Below, piece by piece: positions 36,307 through 45,610 of a stretch of DNA of 64,000 nucleotides. Below the pieces are notes generated by a model. The model was not told the DNA's origin, did no database searches, and saw only the letters and a list, made by a program, of their open reading frames with translations. The translations under genes and the position numbers were made by a program. Position 1 is the first letter of the stretch. Each line of letters begins with the position of its first letter. Source of the stretch: Bacteroidota bacterium (GTDB taxonomy: Bacteria; Bacteroidota; Bacteroidia; Bacteroidales; UBA10428); contig JAEZZA010000010.1 of NCBI GenBank assembly GCA_023442525.1, positions 1 to 64,000 of the forward strand. The letters run 5' to 3'.

Positions 36307-38040
36307 TTACTTTTTCCTGTTCCGGAAATAAAGGAACAGAGTGCCCAGTAACAGGGTTGCCAGGGCCGCCGAAATGATAATCAGCATCCTGTTGCGGCTT
36401 TGCTGTTTCAGGTACTGTGCATTGATATTATTGATGTACATATCGGTCATCTTATTATCAGCACCCGATTCAACGGACTGTTTCCTTTTAAGTGCTTCTT
36501 CATTGAGCTTGGTAAGAATTTGCTGGGTCTTATCGAATTCCAGGTCCATTTCATTCTCCGACACCGGAATTTCAATGCTTATGTTCGACTGGTTGAGTGT
36601 TGACAGCAATTCCTCCATTTCCTCAGCTTTTTCAAAATTCTTTGAAGCATTATATGATACGGAAAGTGCTTTCACGTTCTTTGCCGATAATGTAATAATA
36701 TTCAAACTGTCGGCTATCCGCCTGCTTTTTTCATAGCTCTTGATGGCCATTTCCTGGTTCCCCGACCTGCGATAAGCGTTTCCAAGGTTAAAAAGGGTAA
36801 CAGCCTGGCCAAAATCGTAACCGGCTTCTTTCTTTGTATTTAACGATCTTTCGTAGTACTGTATAGCATCTGTATATTTGTTATTAATAAACAGGAGGTT
36901 GCCCAGGTTATTCAGCGCCATGGATGCTTCTTTACGATTTCCGTTTTCATTCAGGTTTTTCATCGATTCCTTAAAGAACTTTTCGGCTTCAACGTAATTT
37001 CCCATTTCGTAATGGGCAACACCAAGTTTGTTGTAAACCGAACCCAGTGCCTCATCCATGTTGAGTTTCTGAATGATATCTACTGCTTTTTCATACGACA
37101 TGATGGAGCTGGTGAGCACCTTCTGCTTGTAGTATACGTCTCCCAGATTATTTTCAATGTCTTTCAGCCCCGACTCATCATTAATGCTTTCTTTAATTTT
37201 CTTCGACTGCTGGTAATAATCGATGGCATTTTTATAATCGTAAGTCGATTCGTACACATTGGCAATATCCGACAGAACCTTTGAAGCCCCTGCTTTATCA
37301 CCGGCTTTTTCTTTCAGCGAAAGTGATTTTTCAAAACTTGAAATTGAACCCTGAAAATCGCCATTATTAAAATAGCTGTCTGCCAGTTCTTCGTAAACTG
37401 CAGCAACTTCAGTTTCCTTGCCCAGGTTTTCTTCGATGGCAAGAGCTTTATTCAGCCACTGTATGGCCATTTCGTCGTCATTTGCATTTTTGAAAGCTGT
37501 GGCAATTTTCCGGTAAACTGCTGACCGCGCGTTCAAATCCGATCCTTTTTCAACCTGCTTAAGCTCTTCGGCAAAACTTTCGAGTATCGATCGGCGAACG
37601 CTTTCGATATCGACTGAAGCCTTTGTGGCAGAAACTTCTGCAGATTTCGTATCCTTTACCTCTGCCGGAGCAGCACCTTTACCAGCTTCTTTTTCCGCTG
37701 CTTTTCGCAATTGTTCTTTTTCCTGCTGCCGGGCAAGTTCCACTTTCCGCTTTACTTCGGCAAGTTCATTAATTCCAAGCATGGCTTCTATACTCTGCAT
37801 CTTAAGTTTTGGCTCATCCTCATCGGGCATCAGATCAGATGCCTTTTCATACTCAAACATGGCAGCAGCAAAGTTTTTCACTGCCAGATAGGAATCACCT
37901 TTTTTCAGATGTTCTTTGTATTGACTTTCAACTGAACCTGTTTGGCCAAAATTGATTTCAGGAGCAAGGATAAAAGAGCAAAGTATCATTATCCGTACCA
38001 GGTACATCCAACTCCTGTTGCGTAAACACTTTTTCATCAT
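36307..38040 (-). CDS. TPR-repeat protein with C-terminal membrane anchor
   Basis: A ~577-residue protein. ATG at 38040 gives a signal-like N-terminus (MYLVRIMILCSFILAPEINFGQ). One TPR-like unit lies near residues 40-75, then a KEAEKEAG/PAEVKD-type linker, then from about residue 165 at least seven TPR units of ~40 residues, with the repeated SYFNNGDFQGSISSFEKSL and AIDYYQQSKKIKE patterns. A single membrane segment (MLIIISAALATLLLGTLFLYF) precedes a short RNRKK tail. It resembles the periplasmic TPR input domain of Bacteroidetes histidine kinases, but no kinase or DNA-binding domain follows. It is a candidate protein-binding scaffold; partner unknown. Confidence 0.85.
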   Translation of the reverse strand: MMKKCLRNRSWMYLVRIMILCSFILAPEINFGQTGSVESQYKEHLKKGDSYLAVKNFAAAMFEYEKASDLMPDEDEPKLKMQSIEAMLGINELAEVKRKVELARQQEKEQLRKAAEKEAGKGAAPAEVKDTKSAEVSATKASVDIESVRRSILESFAEELKQVEKGSDLNARSAVYRKIATAFKNANDDEMAIQWLNKALAIEENLGKETEVAAVYEELADSYFNNGDFQGSISSFEKSLSLKEKAGDKAGASKVLSDIANVYESTYDYKNAIDYYQQSKKIKESINDESGLKDIENNLGDVYYKQKVLTSSIMSYEKAVDIIQKLNMDEALGSVYNKLGVAHYEMGNYVEAEKFFKESMKNLNENGNRKEASMALNNLGNLLFINNKYTDAIQYYERSLNTKKEAGYDFGQAVTLFNLGNAYRRSGNQEMAIKSYEKSRRIADSLNIITLSAKNVKALSVSYNASKNFEKAEEMEELLSTLNQSNISIEIPVSENEMDLEFDKTQQILTKLNEEALKRKQSVESGADNKMTDMYINNINAQYLKQQSRNRMLIIISAALATLLLGTLFLYFRNRKK

Positions 38041-38114
38041 TTCTGGATTTTTAAGGTAATACGCAAATTGCACCGGATAGATACAGCTAGTGCAGTAAAT
38101 TTTGAATATTACAT

Positions 38115-38122
38115 TAATTTTG
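38115..38122 (+). promoter_or_regulatory. Putative -7 box for the AlbA_2-domain gene
   Basis: TAATTTTG matches TAnnTTTG, 19 bases before the ATG at 38141. No TTTG box is found at the right distance. Confidence 0.35.
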
Positions 38123-38140
38123 CATGAAACGCTCCCCGAA

Positions 38141-38791
38141 ATGAGAATTGATGAGTATACTGCAGACCGGTATGTCAAGGACCTTATCAAGGGAGGCGAA
38201 AGTCAGCAACTCGATTTCAAATTCGAGATCAGCAGTGCACGCAAAATGGCTAAAACTTTTTCTGCTTTTGCCAATAGCGAAGGCGGGAAACTGCTTATAG
38301 GAGTCAAAGATAACGGTAAAATCAGCGGCATACGTAGTGAAGAAGAGGCTTATATGGCTGAATCCGCAGCCCATGTATTTTGTAAACCTGCTGTGGAATA
38401 TCGTTTAAAGAAGTGGATTGTAGAAGGGAAAAGTGTACTGGAGGTTGAAATTCCTCAAAGCCGTAAACGGCCTCATTTTGCACGCGATGAAAAAGAAGAA
38501 TGGATTGCATACGTCAGAATAGGTGATCAGAATATCAAAGCCAACCGGATCCAGATCAATGTATGGAAAAAAGAAGGCAGTAAGAGAGGAGTGTGGCTGA
38601 ACTACGGTAAAGATGAAAAAACGCTTATCGACTATCTCTCGGTGCATGAACATATCACCTTACCCCATTTCTTACGACTGGCTCGTATCAGCAGGTTCAG
38701 GGCCGAAAATATTCTGGTAAAACTTATTGTGCTGAAGGTCATTCGAATGGAATTGTCAGAGAAATTCATGGTATTTAAACTCAATCAATAA
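38141..38791 (+). CDS. AlbA_2-domain (Schlafen-like) putative DNA-binding protein
   Basis: A 217-residue protein with an AlbA_2 (divergent AAA-4/Schlafen) domain in the first ~140 residues: GGESQQLDFKFEIS, AFANSEGGKLLIGVKDNGKI and EWIAYVRIGDQNIKAN. The C-terminal ~70 residues (LIDYLSVHEHITLPHFLRLA) look like a winged helix. Proteins of this layout are usually annotated as putative transcriptional regulators, although Schlafen-type domains can also be nucleases; the catalytic pattern cannot be judged here. Start ATG at 38141 removes a 13-residue non-conserved TTG extension. Divergent from the TPR gene. Confidence 0.82.
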   Translation: MRIDEYTADRYVKDLIKGGESQQLDFKFEISSARKMAKTFSAFANSEGGKLLIGVKDNGKISGIRSEEEAYMAESAAHVFCKPAVEYRLKKWIVEGKSVLEVEIPQSRKRPHFARDEKEEWIAYVRIGDQNIKANRIQINVWKKEGSKRGVWLNYGKDEKTLIDYLSVHEHITLPHFLRLARISRFRAENILVKLIVLKVIRMELSEKFMVFKLNQ

Positions 38792-38881
38792 CAAGATTTA
38801 ATTTCCAATTCAGCAATCCGGTTGGTTTATGAACTATAAAGGCATGATATTTGTAAATATAGATATATTTAAATACGTAAA

Positions 38882-39409
38882 ATGAGTAAGAAATCTTCCT
38901 ATTTGTTAGCCCTTGTACTTGCCGCATCCGTTGTCGGATGTCAGGGTCAGACAGCAGTCGAAAAGAAGTCTGCTACTACTGCCACCAAAACTGTCGCCAA
39001 ATCAGATAATCAGAGTCCGATCCATCTTAACAGGGAACAATTCTTAGAGCAGGTGATGAATTATGAGAAGAACACCGAAACATGGGTGTTTGAAGGTGAA
39101 AAGCCGTGCCTGGTTGATTTTTATGCCGACTGGTGTGCTCCCTGCCGTATTACATCGCCGATACTTGAAGAACTTGCCAGAGAATATGCCGGAAAAATAA
39201 ATATTTACAAGGTTGATATCGACGACGAGCAGGAGCTGGCCGCCGTTTTTGGCATAAGGAGTATCCCAACCTTCCTGTTCTGTCCGCTTGAAGGTGATCC
39301 TACCATTTCGTCGGGGATTGCCAATACACCTGCGGCAACAAGAGCAATGTTTGTAAGGCAGATTGAAGAGTTGCTGCTTAAAAAAGGCAACGATTCAACA
39401 ATTTTATAA
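38882..39409 (+). CDS. Thioredoxin-domain lipoprotein
   Basis: A 175-residue lipoprotein: signal peptide with lipobox VVGC (Cys20), a low-complexity Thr/Ala/Lys linker to about residue 45, then a thioredoxin fold with LVDFYADWCAPCRI (Cys85, Cys88) and the cis-Pro segment SIPTFLF. It probably works in the periplasm, anchored to a membrane, as a thiol reductant or oxidant. The CAPC active site differs from the CGPC of the trxA 5 kb downstream. It is separated from dnaE by 116 bases. Confidence 0.9.
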   Translation: MSKKSSYLLALVLAASVVGCQGQTAVEKKSATTATKTVAKSDNQSPIHLNREQFLEQVMNYEKNTETWVFEGEKPCLVDFYADWCAPCRITSPILEELAREYAGKINIYKVDIDDEQELAAVFGIRSIPTFLFCPLEGDPTISSGIANTPAATRAMFVRQIEELLLKKGNDSTIL

Positions 39410-39513
39410 TCACTGCACAGCATATTGTTCAAACGCTATAACCGTTACAGGACGTGTAAAGCCGGAGTTTTAACATAATTATCAACAGTAGTCATTTGAA
39501 TGGTAATCTGCCG

Positions 39514-39521
39514 TATTTTTG
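39514..39521 (+). promoter_or_regulatory. -7-like box abutting the dnaE start
   Basis: TATTTTTG matches TAnnTTTG and lies only 5 bases before the dnaE ATG at 39526. If functional, initiation would fall at or near the start codon. A TTTG at 39495-39498 is too close (15-base spacer). Confidence 0.3.
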
Positions 39522-39525
39522 TTTC

Positions 39526-42500
39526 ATGTACCTGATATTTGATACGGAGACTACAGGATTACCCTATAATTACAATGCCCCTGTAGAAGATGTTTCCAAT
39601 TGGCCAAGGATGGTTCAGCTGGCGTGGGAATGTCATGATAAATACGGTGAATTGCTTTGTGATAAATCGTTTATCATAAAGCCCGACAACTTTATAATAC
39701 CGCATGCAGCTGAAAAAGTACACGGCATTACCACAGAAAAAGCGCTTGCTGAAGGTGTTGAACTCGAAAAAGTATTGCTTGAATTTGAGGAAGACCTCAG
39801 CAGATCAAGTTTTGTTATAGGTCATAATGTTTCCTTCGACATCAATGTACTGGGAGCAGAGTTTATCAGAAAGGGAATCAAAACCAGGCTTCACGACATT
39901 GCATGGCTCTGCACAAAAGAACTATCGGCTGATTTTTGTGCTATTCCCGGAGGTAAGGCGGGTAAATTCAAGTGGCCCACACTTGCCGAACTTTCAGTGA
40001 AGCTTTTTGGCGAATCTTTTGATCACGCTCATAATGCTGCAGCAGATGTAGCTGCCACGGCAAGATGTTTCTTTGAGTTGTTAAGGCAGGAAGTGATAAC
40101 GGCCAACACGTTGAAAATTGATGAGGAGCAGTTAAGGGAATTTCGTAAAATGCACACGGGTCCTATAAAACCATTTACCATTACGGTAAAGTCGAATTTC
40201 AATATTCCAGGTATCATCCGGAGTATCGAGCCCGCGGCCATGCCGGCTGGGCCCGACTGTGATTTCCCATTCACTCACCTTCATGTGCATTCGCAATATA
40301 GCATCCTGGACGGTGCAGCGGCAATTAAAAGTCTGGTATCCAAGGCTAAGAACGATAATATGGATGCACTTGCCATTACCGATCATGGAAACATGTTTGG
40401 AGCCAAGGAATTCCATAACGAGGCCAAAAAGCAGGGTATCAAACCAATTCTTGGCTGCGAAGCATACGTTGCACGCCGTTCGCGGCTTGAGAAATCAGAT
40501 AAATCTGATGGTGGTGGATTTCATTTGATCTTACTCGCAAAGAATAAAACTGGTTATAAAAACCTGATCAAACTTGTGTCATATGGATGGACTGAAGGTT
40601 TTTATTACCGACCACGTATAGATAAAGAACTCCTTGTAAAATATCATGAGGGGCTTATTGCTTCCTCGGCGTGCCTTCACGGCGAGATTCCCTGGTTGCT
40701 CCGGCACGAGGGGATTGATGCGGCTTTAAAGGCACTTGAGGAGTACCGGTCAATTTTCGGTGACGATTTTTACCTCGAACTGCAGCGACATCCGTGCGGT
40801 GATCCGCAAATTGACAGAGAGGTTTACGAAAACCAGGTTTTTGTAAATAATCATCTTGTTAAGATTGCTGCGGAAAGAGGGCTGAAATTCATTGCCACCA
40901 ACGACGTACATTTCATCAACGAGGAGGATGCCGCGGCACACGACCGGTTGCTGTGTATCAGTACGGGAAAGGATGTGGATGATCCGAACCGGCTGCGGTA
41001 TACAAAGCAGGAATGGCTGAAAACCCAGGCCGAAATGCGTAAGCTTTTCGCCGATATCCCTGAAGCTATAAGGAATACGCGTGAAATTGTAGATAAGGTG
41101 GAAGCTTACGAGCTCAACAGTGATCCGATCATGCCCAATTTCCCGATTCCGGAAGGGTATGCCGATGCTTTTGAATACCTCAGGCACCTAACCTATACGG
41201 GTGCTGAAAAAAGATATCCTTCATTGAATGAAACCGTACGTGACCGGATCGATTTTGAGCTGGAAACGATAAAAGGTATGGGTTTTCCAGGCTATTTTCT
41301 GATCGTATGGGACGTAATCAGGGCTGCCCGGGAAATGGGGGTTTCGGTTGGGCCGGGACGCGGATCAGCAGCCGGATCGGTTGTTGCTTACTGCCTGAAA
41401 ATTACAGATATTGATCCCATCAAGTACGACCTTCTTTTTGAGCGCTTCCTGAATCCCGACCGTATTTCGATGCCGGATATCGATATTGATTTTGACGAAG
41501 ACGGACGTGAGAAAGTGCTACAGTATGTAGTCAACAAGTATGGGAAAGAACGTGTGGCGCATGTGATCACCTTTGGCACTATGGCTGCCAAAATGGCAAT
41601 TCGCGATGTGGCACGGGTTCAAAAGCTCGACCTGTCTGAAGCCGACAGGTTGGCAAAATTGGTACCCGAAACCCCGGGTATTAAGTTTAAGGAAGTTTTT
41701 GAGAAAGTTCCGGCACTGCTGGCCGAGAAGAATTCAGAAAACAAACTTATTGCATCCACTCTCAAATACGCGGAGGTACTTGAGGGATCAGTGAGGCAGA
41801 CGGGTGTTCATGCATGCGGTATTATAATCGGCCGTGACAACCTGGAAGAATTTATCCCCATTTGCAGGAATAAGGATGCTGAACTGAACGTGACCCAGTT
41901 TGAAGGTACACATATTGAATCTGTTGGAATGCTGAAGATGGATTTCCTCGGCCTTAAGACACTTTCAATAATAAAAGATACCATTGACAACATCAAAAAG
42001 TCAAGGAATATCGATGTAGATATCGATAATCTGCCACTGGATGATTGTGCTACCTACGAATTGTACAGCAAGGGCGAAACTACGGGACTGTTCCAGTTTG
42101 AATCGGAAGGTATGAAAAAGTACCTGAAGGCGTTAAGGCCTAACCGGTTTGAGGACCTCATAGCCATGAACGCGTTATACAGGCCGGGACCTATGGATTA
42201 TATCCCGAGTTACGTCAACCGGAAACATGGCAAGGAAGAAATAGTATACGACATTCCCGATATGGAAGCCTACCTGAAGGATACATACGGAATTACAGTT
42301 TACCAGGAGCAGGTAATGCTTCTTTCGCAACTTCTGGCAGGATTTACCAAAGGTGAAGCAGATTCCCTGCGCAAGGCCATGGGGAAAAAGATTGCTGCTA
42401 TGATGGAAAGCCTGAGGAAGAAATTCGAAGAAGGCTGTATAAAGAATGGTCACGATCCGAAGATTATAGCAAAAATCTGGAAGGACTGGGAATCGTTTGC

Positions 42501-43746
42501 TCATTATGCTTTCAACAAGTCGCATTCAACCTGCTATGCCTATATTTCTTACCAGACTGCATATCTGAAGGCCCATTATCCGGCAGAATTCATGGCCTCG
42601 GTTCTGAGCCGCAATCTGAACGATCTGAAGAAGATAGGATTCTTTATGGAAGAATGCCGGAGAATGGGAATTAAAGTACTTGTTCCCGACATTAATGAAA
42701 GTTACGCCCGGTTTACTGTAAACAGCCAGGGCGATATCCGTTTCGGCCTTGCTGCTATAAAGGGGGTAGGAGAATCCGCAGTTGAACACATCATATCGGT
42801 GCGTGAAAAAGGCGGTGCATTCAAAGATATCTACGACCTGATTGAAAGAGTTAACCTCACTATCGTTAACAAACGCTGTTTCGAGGCACTGGCAATGGCC
42901 GGAGGATTCGACAGCTTTAGTGATATTCAGCGTCACCAGTTTATAGAAGCCGACAGCAGCGGGTTATCATTTATCGAACAGTTAATCAGGTATGGAAATA
43001 AGGCGCAGCAAAATTCCGATAACGTTCCAACGCTGTTTGGTGATCTTTCAACGATTGAAGTGATTAAACCCCGTCCTCCCAAGGTAAACGAGTGGCCACC
43101 TCTTGTGCGTCTCAACCGTGAAAAGGAAGTTATAGGAATCTACCTTTCTTCGCACCCGCTGGATAATTTCAAGCTTGAGATCAGCCAGTTCTGCTCTCAT
43201 ACCCTGGCTGAAATGAGGGACCTTGAATTACTAAGAGGAAAAGAAGTTACGGTTGCAGGTATGATCACGTCGGTAAGGCATGCCACTACACGTACAGGCA
43301 AGCCTTACGGATCATTTACCATTGAAGATTATACCGACACGATGTCGGTTACACTCTTCAGTAAAGATTATGAAAATTTCAGGAAGTACCTGTATGAAGG
43401 TTATTCTCTGCTGATAAAGGCAACCATTTCGGAGAGTACCTGGAAGAGCACGCCCGAACTGGAATTTCGGATTAAAAGCATTTTTATGTTAAGTTCGGCA
43501 CGTGAAGAACTTGTTAAGGCTATCCAGGTGAGGGTTCCAATTGATAAACTAACCGACGGATTTATCAAAGATTTTGCACATCACACGGTTAATAAACCCG
43601 GAAACACCAATTTGCGTGTACTTGTATACGATCCGGCAGAGAACATCAGCGTGGATCTTTTCAGCAGGTCGCACCGGATAAATCTGGATAACGATCTGAT
43701 CGATTTTCTGACAGAAGAACCGGAAATTGAATTTAAACTATTATAA
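39526..43746 (+). CDS. dnaE: DNA polymerase III alpha subunit with N-terminal proofreading exonuclease domain
   Basis: A ~1406-residue replicative polymerase. The first ~190 residues are a DnaQ-like DEDDh exonuclease: FDTETTG (Asp6, Glu8), IGHNVSFD (residues 98-105) and DHAHNAAADVAAT (His169, Asp174). A ~60-residue linker follows. The PHP domain begins with HLHVHSQYSILDG (from about residue 251) and has AITDHGNMFGAKE. The polymerase palm has VGPGRGSAAGSV and SMPDIDIDFDEDGREKV (catalytic Asp pair), then ALYRPGPMDYI and VYQEQVMLLSQ. The C-terminus has helix-hairpin-helix and OB domains (EVTVAGMITSVRHATTRTGK). The proofreading activity is normally a separate epsilon subunit in DnaE systems. ATG 39526 was chosen over TTG 39496 because it begins the exonuclease strand directly. 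Confidence 0.95.
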   Translation: MYLIFDTETTGLPYNYNAPVEDVSNWPRMVQLAWECHDKYGELLCDKSFIIKPDNFIIPHAAEKVHGITTEKALAEGVELEKVLLEFEEDLSRSSFVIGHNVSFDINVLGAEFIRKGIKTRLHDIAWLCTKELSADFCAIPGGKAGKFKWPTLAELSVKLFGESFDHAHNAAADVAATARCFFELLRQEVITANTLKIDEEQLREFRKMHTGPIKPFTITVKSNFNIPGIIRSIEPAAMPAGPDCDFPFTHLHVHSQYSILDGAAAIKSLVSKAKNDNMDALAITDHGNMFGAKEFHNEAKKQGIKPILGCEAYVARRSRLEKSDKSDGGGFHLILLAKNKTGYKNLIKLVSYGWTEGFYYRPRIDKELLVKYHEGLIASSACLHGEIPWLLRHEGIDAALKALEEYRSIFGDDFYLELQRHPCGDPQIDREVYENQVFVNNHLVKIAAERGLKFIATNDVHFINEEDAAAHDRLLCISTGKDVDDPNRLRYTKQEWLKTQAEMRKLFADIPEAIRNTREIVDKVEAYELNSDPIMPNFPIPEGYADAFEYLRHLTYTGAEKRYPSLNETVRDRIDFELETIKGMGFPGYFLIVWDVIRAAREMGVSVGPGRGSAAGSVVAYCLKITDIDPIKYDLLFERFLNPDRISMPDIDIDFDEDGREKVLQYVVNKYGKERVAHVITFGTMAAKMAIRDVARVQKLDLSEADRLAKLVPETPGIKFKEVFEKVPALLAEKNSENKLIASTLKYAEVLEGSVRQTGVHACGIIIGRDNLEEFIPICRNKDAELNVTQFEGTHIESVGMLKMDFLGLKTLSIIKDTIDNIKKSRNIDVDIDNLPLDDCATYELYSKGETTGLFQFESEGMKKYLKALRPNRFEDLIAMNALYRPGPMDYIPSYVNRKHGKEEIVYDIPDMEAYLKDTYGITVYQEQVMLLSQLLAGFTKGEADSLRKAMGKKIAAMMESLRKKFEEGCIKNGHDPKIIAKIWKDWESFAHYAFNKSHSTCYAYISYQTAYLKAHYPAEFMASVLSRNLNDLKKIGFFMEECRRMGIKVLVPDINESYARFTVNSQGDIRFGLAAIKGVGESAVEHIISVREKGGAFKDIYDLIERVNLTIVNKRCFEALAMAGGFDSFSDIQRHQFIEADSSGLSFIEQLIRYGNKAQQNSDNVPTLFGDLSTIEVIKPRPPKVNEWPPLVRLNREKEVIGIYLSSHPLDNFKLEISQFCSHTLAEMRDLELLRGKEVTVAGMITSVRHATTRTGKPYGSFTIEDYTDTMSVTLFSKDYENFRKYLYEGYSLLIKATISESTWKSTPELEFRIKSIFMLSSAREELVKAIQVRVPIDKLTDGFIKDFAHHTVNKPGNTNLRVLVYDPAENISVDLFSRSHRINLDNDLIDFLTEEPEIEFKLL

Positions 43747-43752
43747 TAGTAG

Positions 43753-43760
43753 TAAATTTG
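43753..43760 (+). promoter_or_regulatory. Putative -7 box of trxA
   Basis: TAAATTTG fully matches TAnnTTTG, 39 bases before the trxA ATG and 6 bases after the dnaE stop. The best -33 candidate (ATTG, 43726-43729) gives a 23-base spacer, slightly long, so trxA may have its own promoter as well as read-through from dnaE. Confidence 0.5.
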
Positions 43761-43799
43761 CAGGCACAAAATTTATACAGATATAAAAAAGATTGAAAG

Positions 43800-44117
43800 A
43801 TGGTTATTACACTCACTGATGCGAATTTTGACGACATGGTACTGAAGGCTGACAAGCCTGTATTGGTTGATTTCTGGGCTGAATGGTGCGGACCCTGCAG
43901 GGTTATTGGTCCCTTTGTTAAGGAAATTGCCGAAGATTATGCCGAAAAGGTAATTGTTGGCAAGGTTGATGTTGATTCCAATCCCGGAATTTCCACAAAG
44001 TATGGCATCAGGAACATTCCAACCGTATTATTTTTTAAGAACGGTGAGATTGCCGATAAGCAGGTAGGTGCTGTTCCCAAAGGCAATCTTGTAAATAAGG
44101 TTGAGGCTTTGCTGTAG
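43800..44117 (+). CDS. trxA: Thioredoxin
   Basis: A 105-residue cytoplasmic thioredoxin with DFWAEWCGPCRVIGP (Cys30, Cys33), the cis-Pro segment RNIPTVLFFKNGE and a full-length fold. It reduces protein disulfides such as that of ribonucleotide reductase, using thioredoxin reductase. It follows dnaE by 53 bases and precedes the DUF6427 gene by 15 bases, so the three may be partly cotranscribed. Confidence 0.96.
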   Translation: MVITLTDANFDDMVLKADKPVLVDFWAEWCGPCRVIGPFVKEIAEDYAEKVIVGKVDVDSNPGISTKYGIRNIPTVLFFKNGEIADKQVGAVPKGNLVNKVEALL

Positions 44118-44132
44118 GCTTCCCTAATCAAC

Positions 44133-45104
44133 ATGCTTAAATATATCAACAGTAACCGGCTTTCAGTAATTATTCTTTTTGTACTGCTTCCGGTATTATT
44201 CTGGATACCATCATTCGGAAGAGGAACTGTTGCCTATATTCCCGAAGCCGGCGGTATGCCGCCTGGTGAATGGATTGTTAATTTCAATAGCAATTACAGG
44301 GTACTGGCTTCCATAATAAGCCTGTTACTTGTAATTGCCAATGGTTATCTTCTGATCCAACTGAATACGGTATATATTTTTATTCCCTACCGTACCTATC
44401 TGCCTTTGTTTTTTTATGCCATTCTTGTGATAGGTGTAACGCAGTTAAACTGGCTTACTCCGGCACTGATCAGTTCAACACTCATTATTTTCGTTTTTTA
44501 CAGGACATTCAGCTCATACAAGAACGAAGGCATGTCGATTAACTTCCTGGATGCCGGATTACTGGTTGCCCTGGCAAGCCTGTTTTACTTTCCTTCGATT
44601 TTTTTCTTTATTTGCCTGCTTCTTACTCTTCTTCTGATCCGGCCTTTTATCTGGCGCGAATGGGTTTTTGCCTTTATAGGATTATTAATTCCTTACATAT
44701 TCGTGTTCTCAATATATTATCTTATTGATGAACCCGTTTCGGATCTGTTCAGCGGTATGGAAAAGGATTTTAGTAACCTGCCGGTTAAGTTCCGGTTAAG
44801 TCAGATAGTGAACTGGATATATGTTATTGCTTTTACAGCAGTCGCCAGCTACTACATAGCCCGGGCAATCGACAGTATGAAAATTCATGCACGAAAGTTT
44901 TTCCTGGTATTTCTGACTTTCTTTATCATGTCGGCTCTGCTTTTTTTGATCATACGCGGTTCGGGCACAGGAATGATATACTTTGGCGCCGTTTCTCTTT
45001 CATACCTTTTCACGCACTATTTTGTTAAATGCCGGCACAACTGGATTAACACTATTACCCTTGTGATTTTTATTCTTTTGCTTATCTGGCAAAGGTTTGG
45101 ATAG
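44133..45104 (+). CDS. DUF6427-family polytopic membrane protein
   Basis: A 323-residue inner-membrane protein with about nine or ten hydrophobic segments and short loops. The N-terminal LKYINSNRLSVIILFVLLP and the loop after the first membrane segment (PSFGRGTVAYIPEAGGMP) are characteristic of a Bacteroidetes-restricted family. The middle motif LIRPFIWREWVFAFIGLLIP is also typical. No function is established. It is the last gene of the dnaE-trxA run. Confidence 0.82.
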   Translation: MLKYINSNRLSVIILFVLLPVLFWIPSFGRGTVAYIPEAGGMPPGEWIVNFNSNYRVLASIISLLLVIANGYLLIQLNTVYIFIPYRTYLPLFFYAILVIGVTQLNWLTPALISSTLIIFVFYRTFSSYKNEGMSINFLDAGLLVALASLFYFPSIFFFICLLLTLLLIRPFIWREWVFAFIGLLIPYIFVFSIYYLIDEPVSDLFSGMEKDFSNLPVKFRLSQIVNWIYVIAFTAVASYYIARAIDSMKIHARKFFLVFLTFFIMSALLFLIIRGSGTGMIYFGAVSLSYLFTHYFVKCRHNWINTITLVIFILLLIWQRFG

Positions 45105-45116
45105 GCCACAAAAGAA

Positions 45117-45141
45117 GAGACAAGGCTGGTGGCCTTGTCTC
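45117..45141 (-). terminator. Intrinsic terminator between convergent genes
   Basis: A perfect 10-bp stem (GAGACAAGGC / GCCTTGTCTC) with a 5-base loop. On the minus strand the hairpin is followed by TTCTTTTG, so it fits best as a terminator for the leftward gene at 45171; the plus-strand side is less T-rich. It may stop both transcripts. Confidence 0.75.
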
Positions 45142-45170
45142 GTAAATTAAATATTAGGGTTAAAAAGTGA

Positions 45171-45608
45171 TTATAGTTTCTTGACGTACGACATAATGCC
45201 CACGCCTTCACCTGCTTTCCCTTCCTTGAAGGAAATGAAAACGTGGTAAACGCCTGTTTTCTGACATTTAAAATCGAATGAAGGATAATCTTTCCCGGTT
45301 TGTGTAATAAAAGTGCTTCCCAGGAGTGTGTTCAGATCAAACAATTGCAGAACAGCTTCTCCATCCGAATTCGGTGCCGTACATATTGAAAAGCGATACA
45401 CAATACTTTTGTTGAGGAGTAAGGCGAAACGGGCTGTCGGAGGAGCTCCTCCGGGAGTTCCGGGGTCGAGTTTCACCGGAAAATCCTTCAGGTACATAAC
45501 ATCACCGGCATTACCGGCACACTGAGCTGTCAACTGTGAAATATCCTGTGCTTTTAATGCAATGCCCAAAAATGCACATAATGTGCAAACAAGATAGAAT
45601 TTCTTCAT
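45171..45608 (-). CDS. Small secreted protein of unknown function
   Basis: A 145-residue exported protein: signal peptide KKFYLVCTLCAFLGIALKAQ, then a beta-rich body with SIVYRFSICTAPNSDGEAVL, QLFDLNTLLGSTF and YPSFDFKCQKTGVYHVFISF. The latter resembles pre-peptidase C-terminal (PPC)-like beta-sandwiches. Three cysteines in the mature part could leave one unpaired. There is no lipobox. The gap to the next leftward gene upstream is only 2 bases (45611), so it probably shares that gene's transcript. Confidence 0.75.
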   Translation of the reverse strand: MKKFYLVCTLCAFLGIALKAQDISQLTAQCAGNAGDVMYLKDFPVKLDPGTPGGAPPTARFALLLNKSIVYRFSICTAPNSDGEAVLQLFDLNTLLGSTFITQTGKDYPSFDFKCQKTGVYHVFISFKEGKAGEGVGIMSYVKKL

Positions 45609-45610
45609 AA

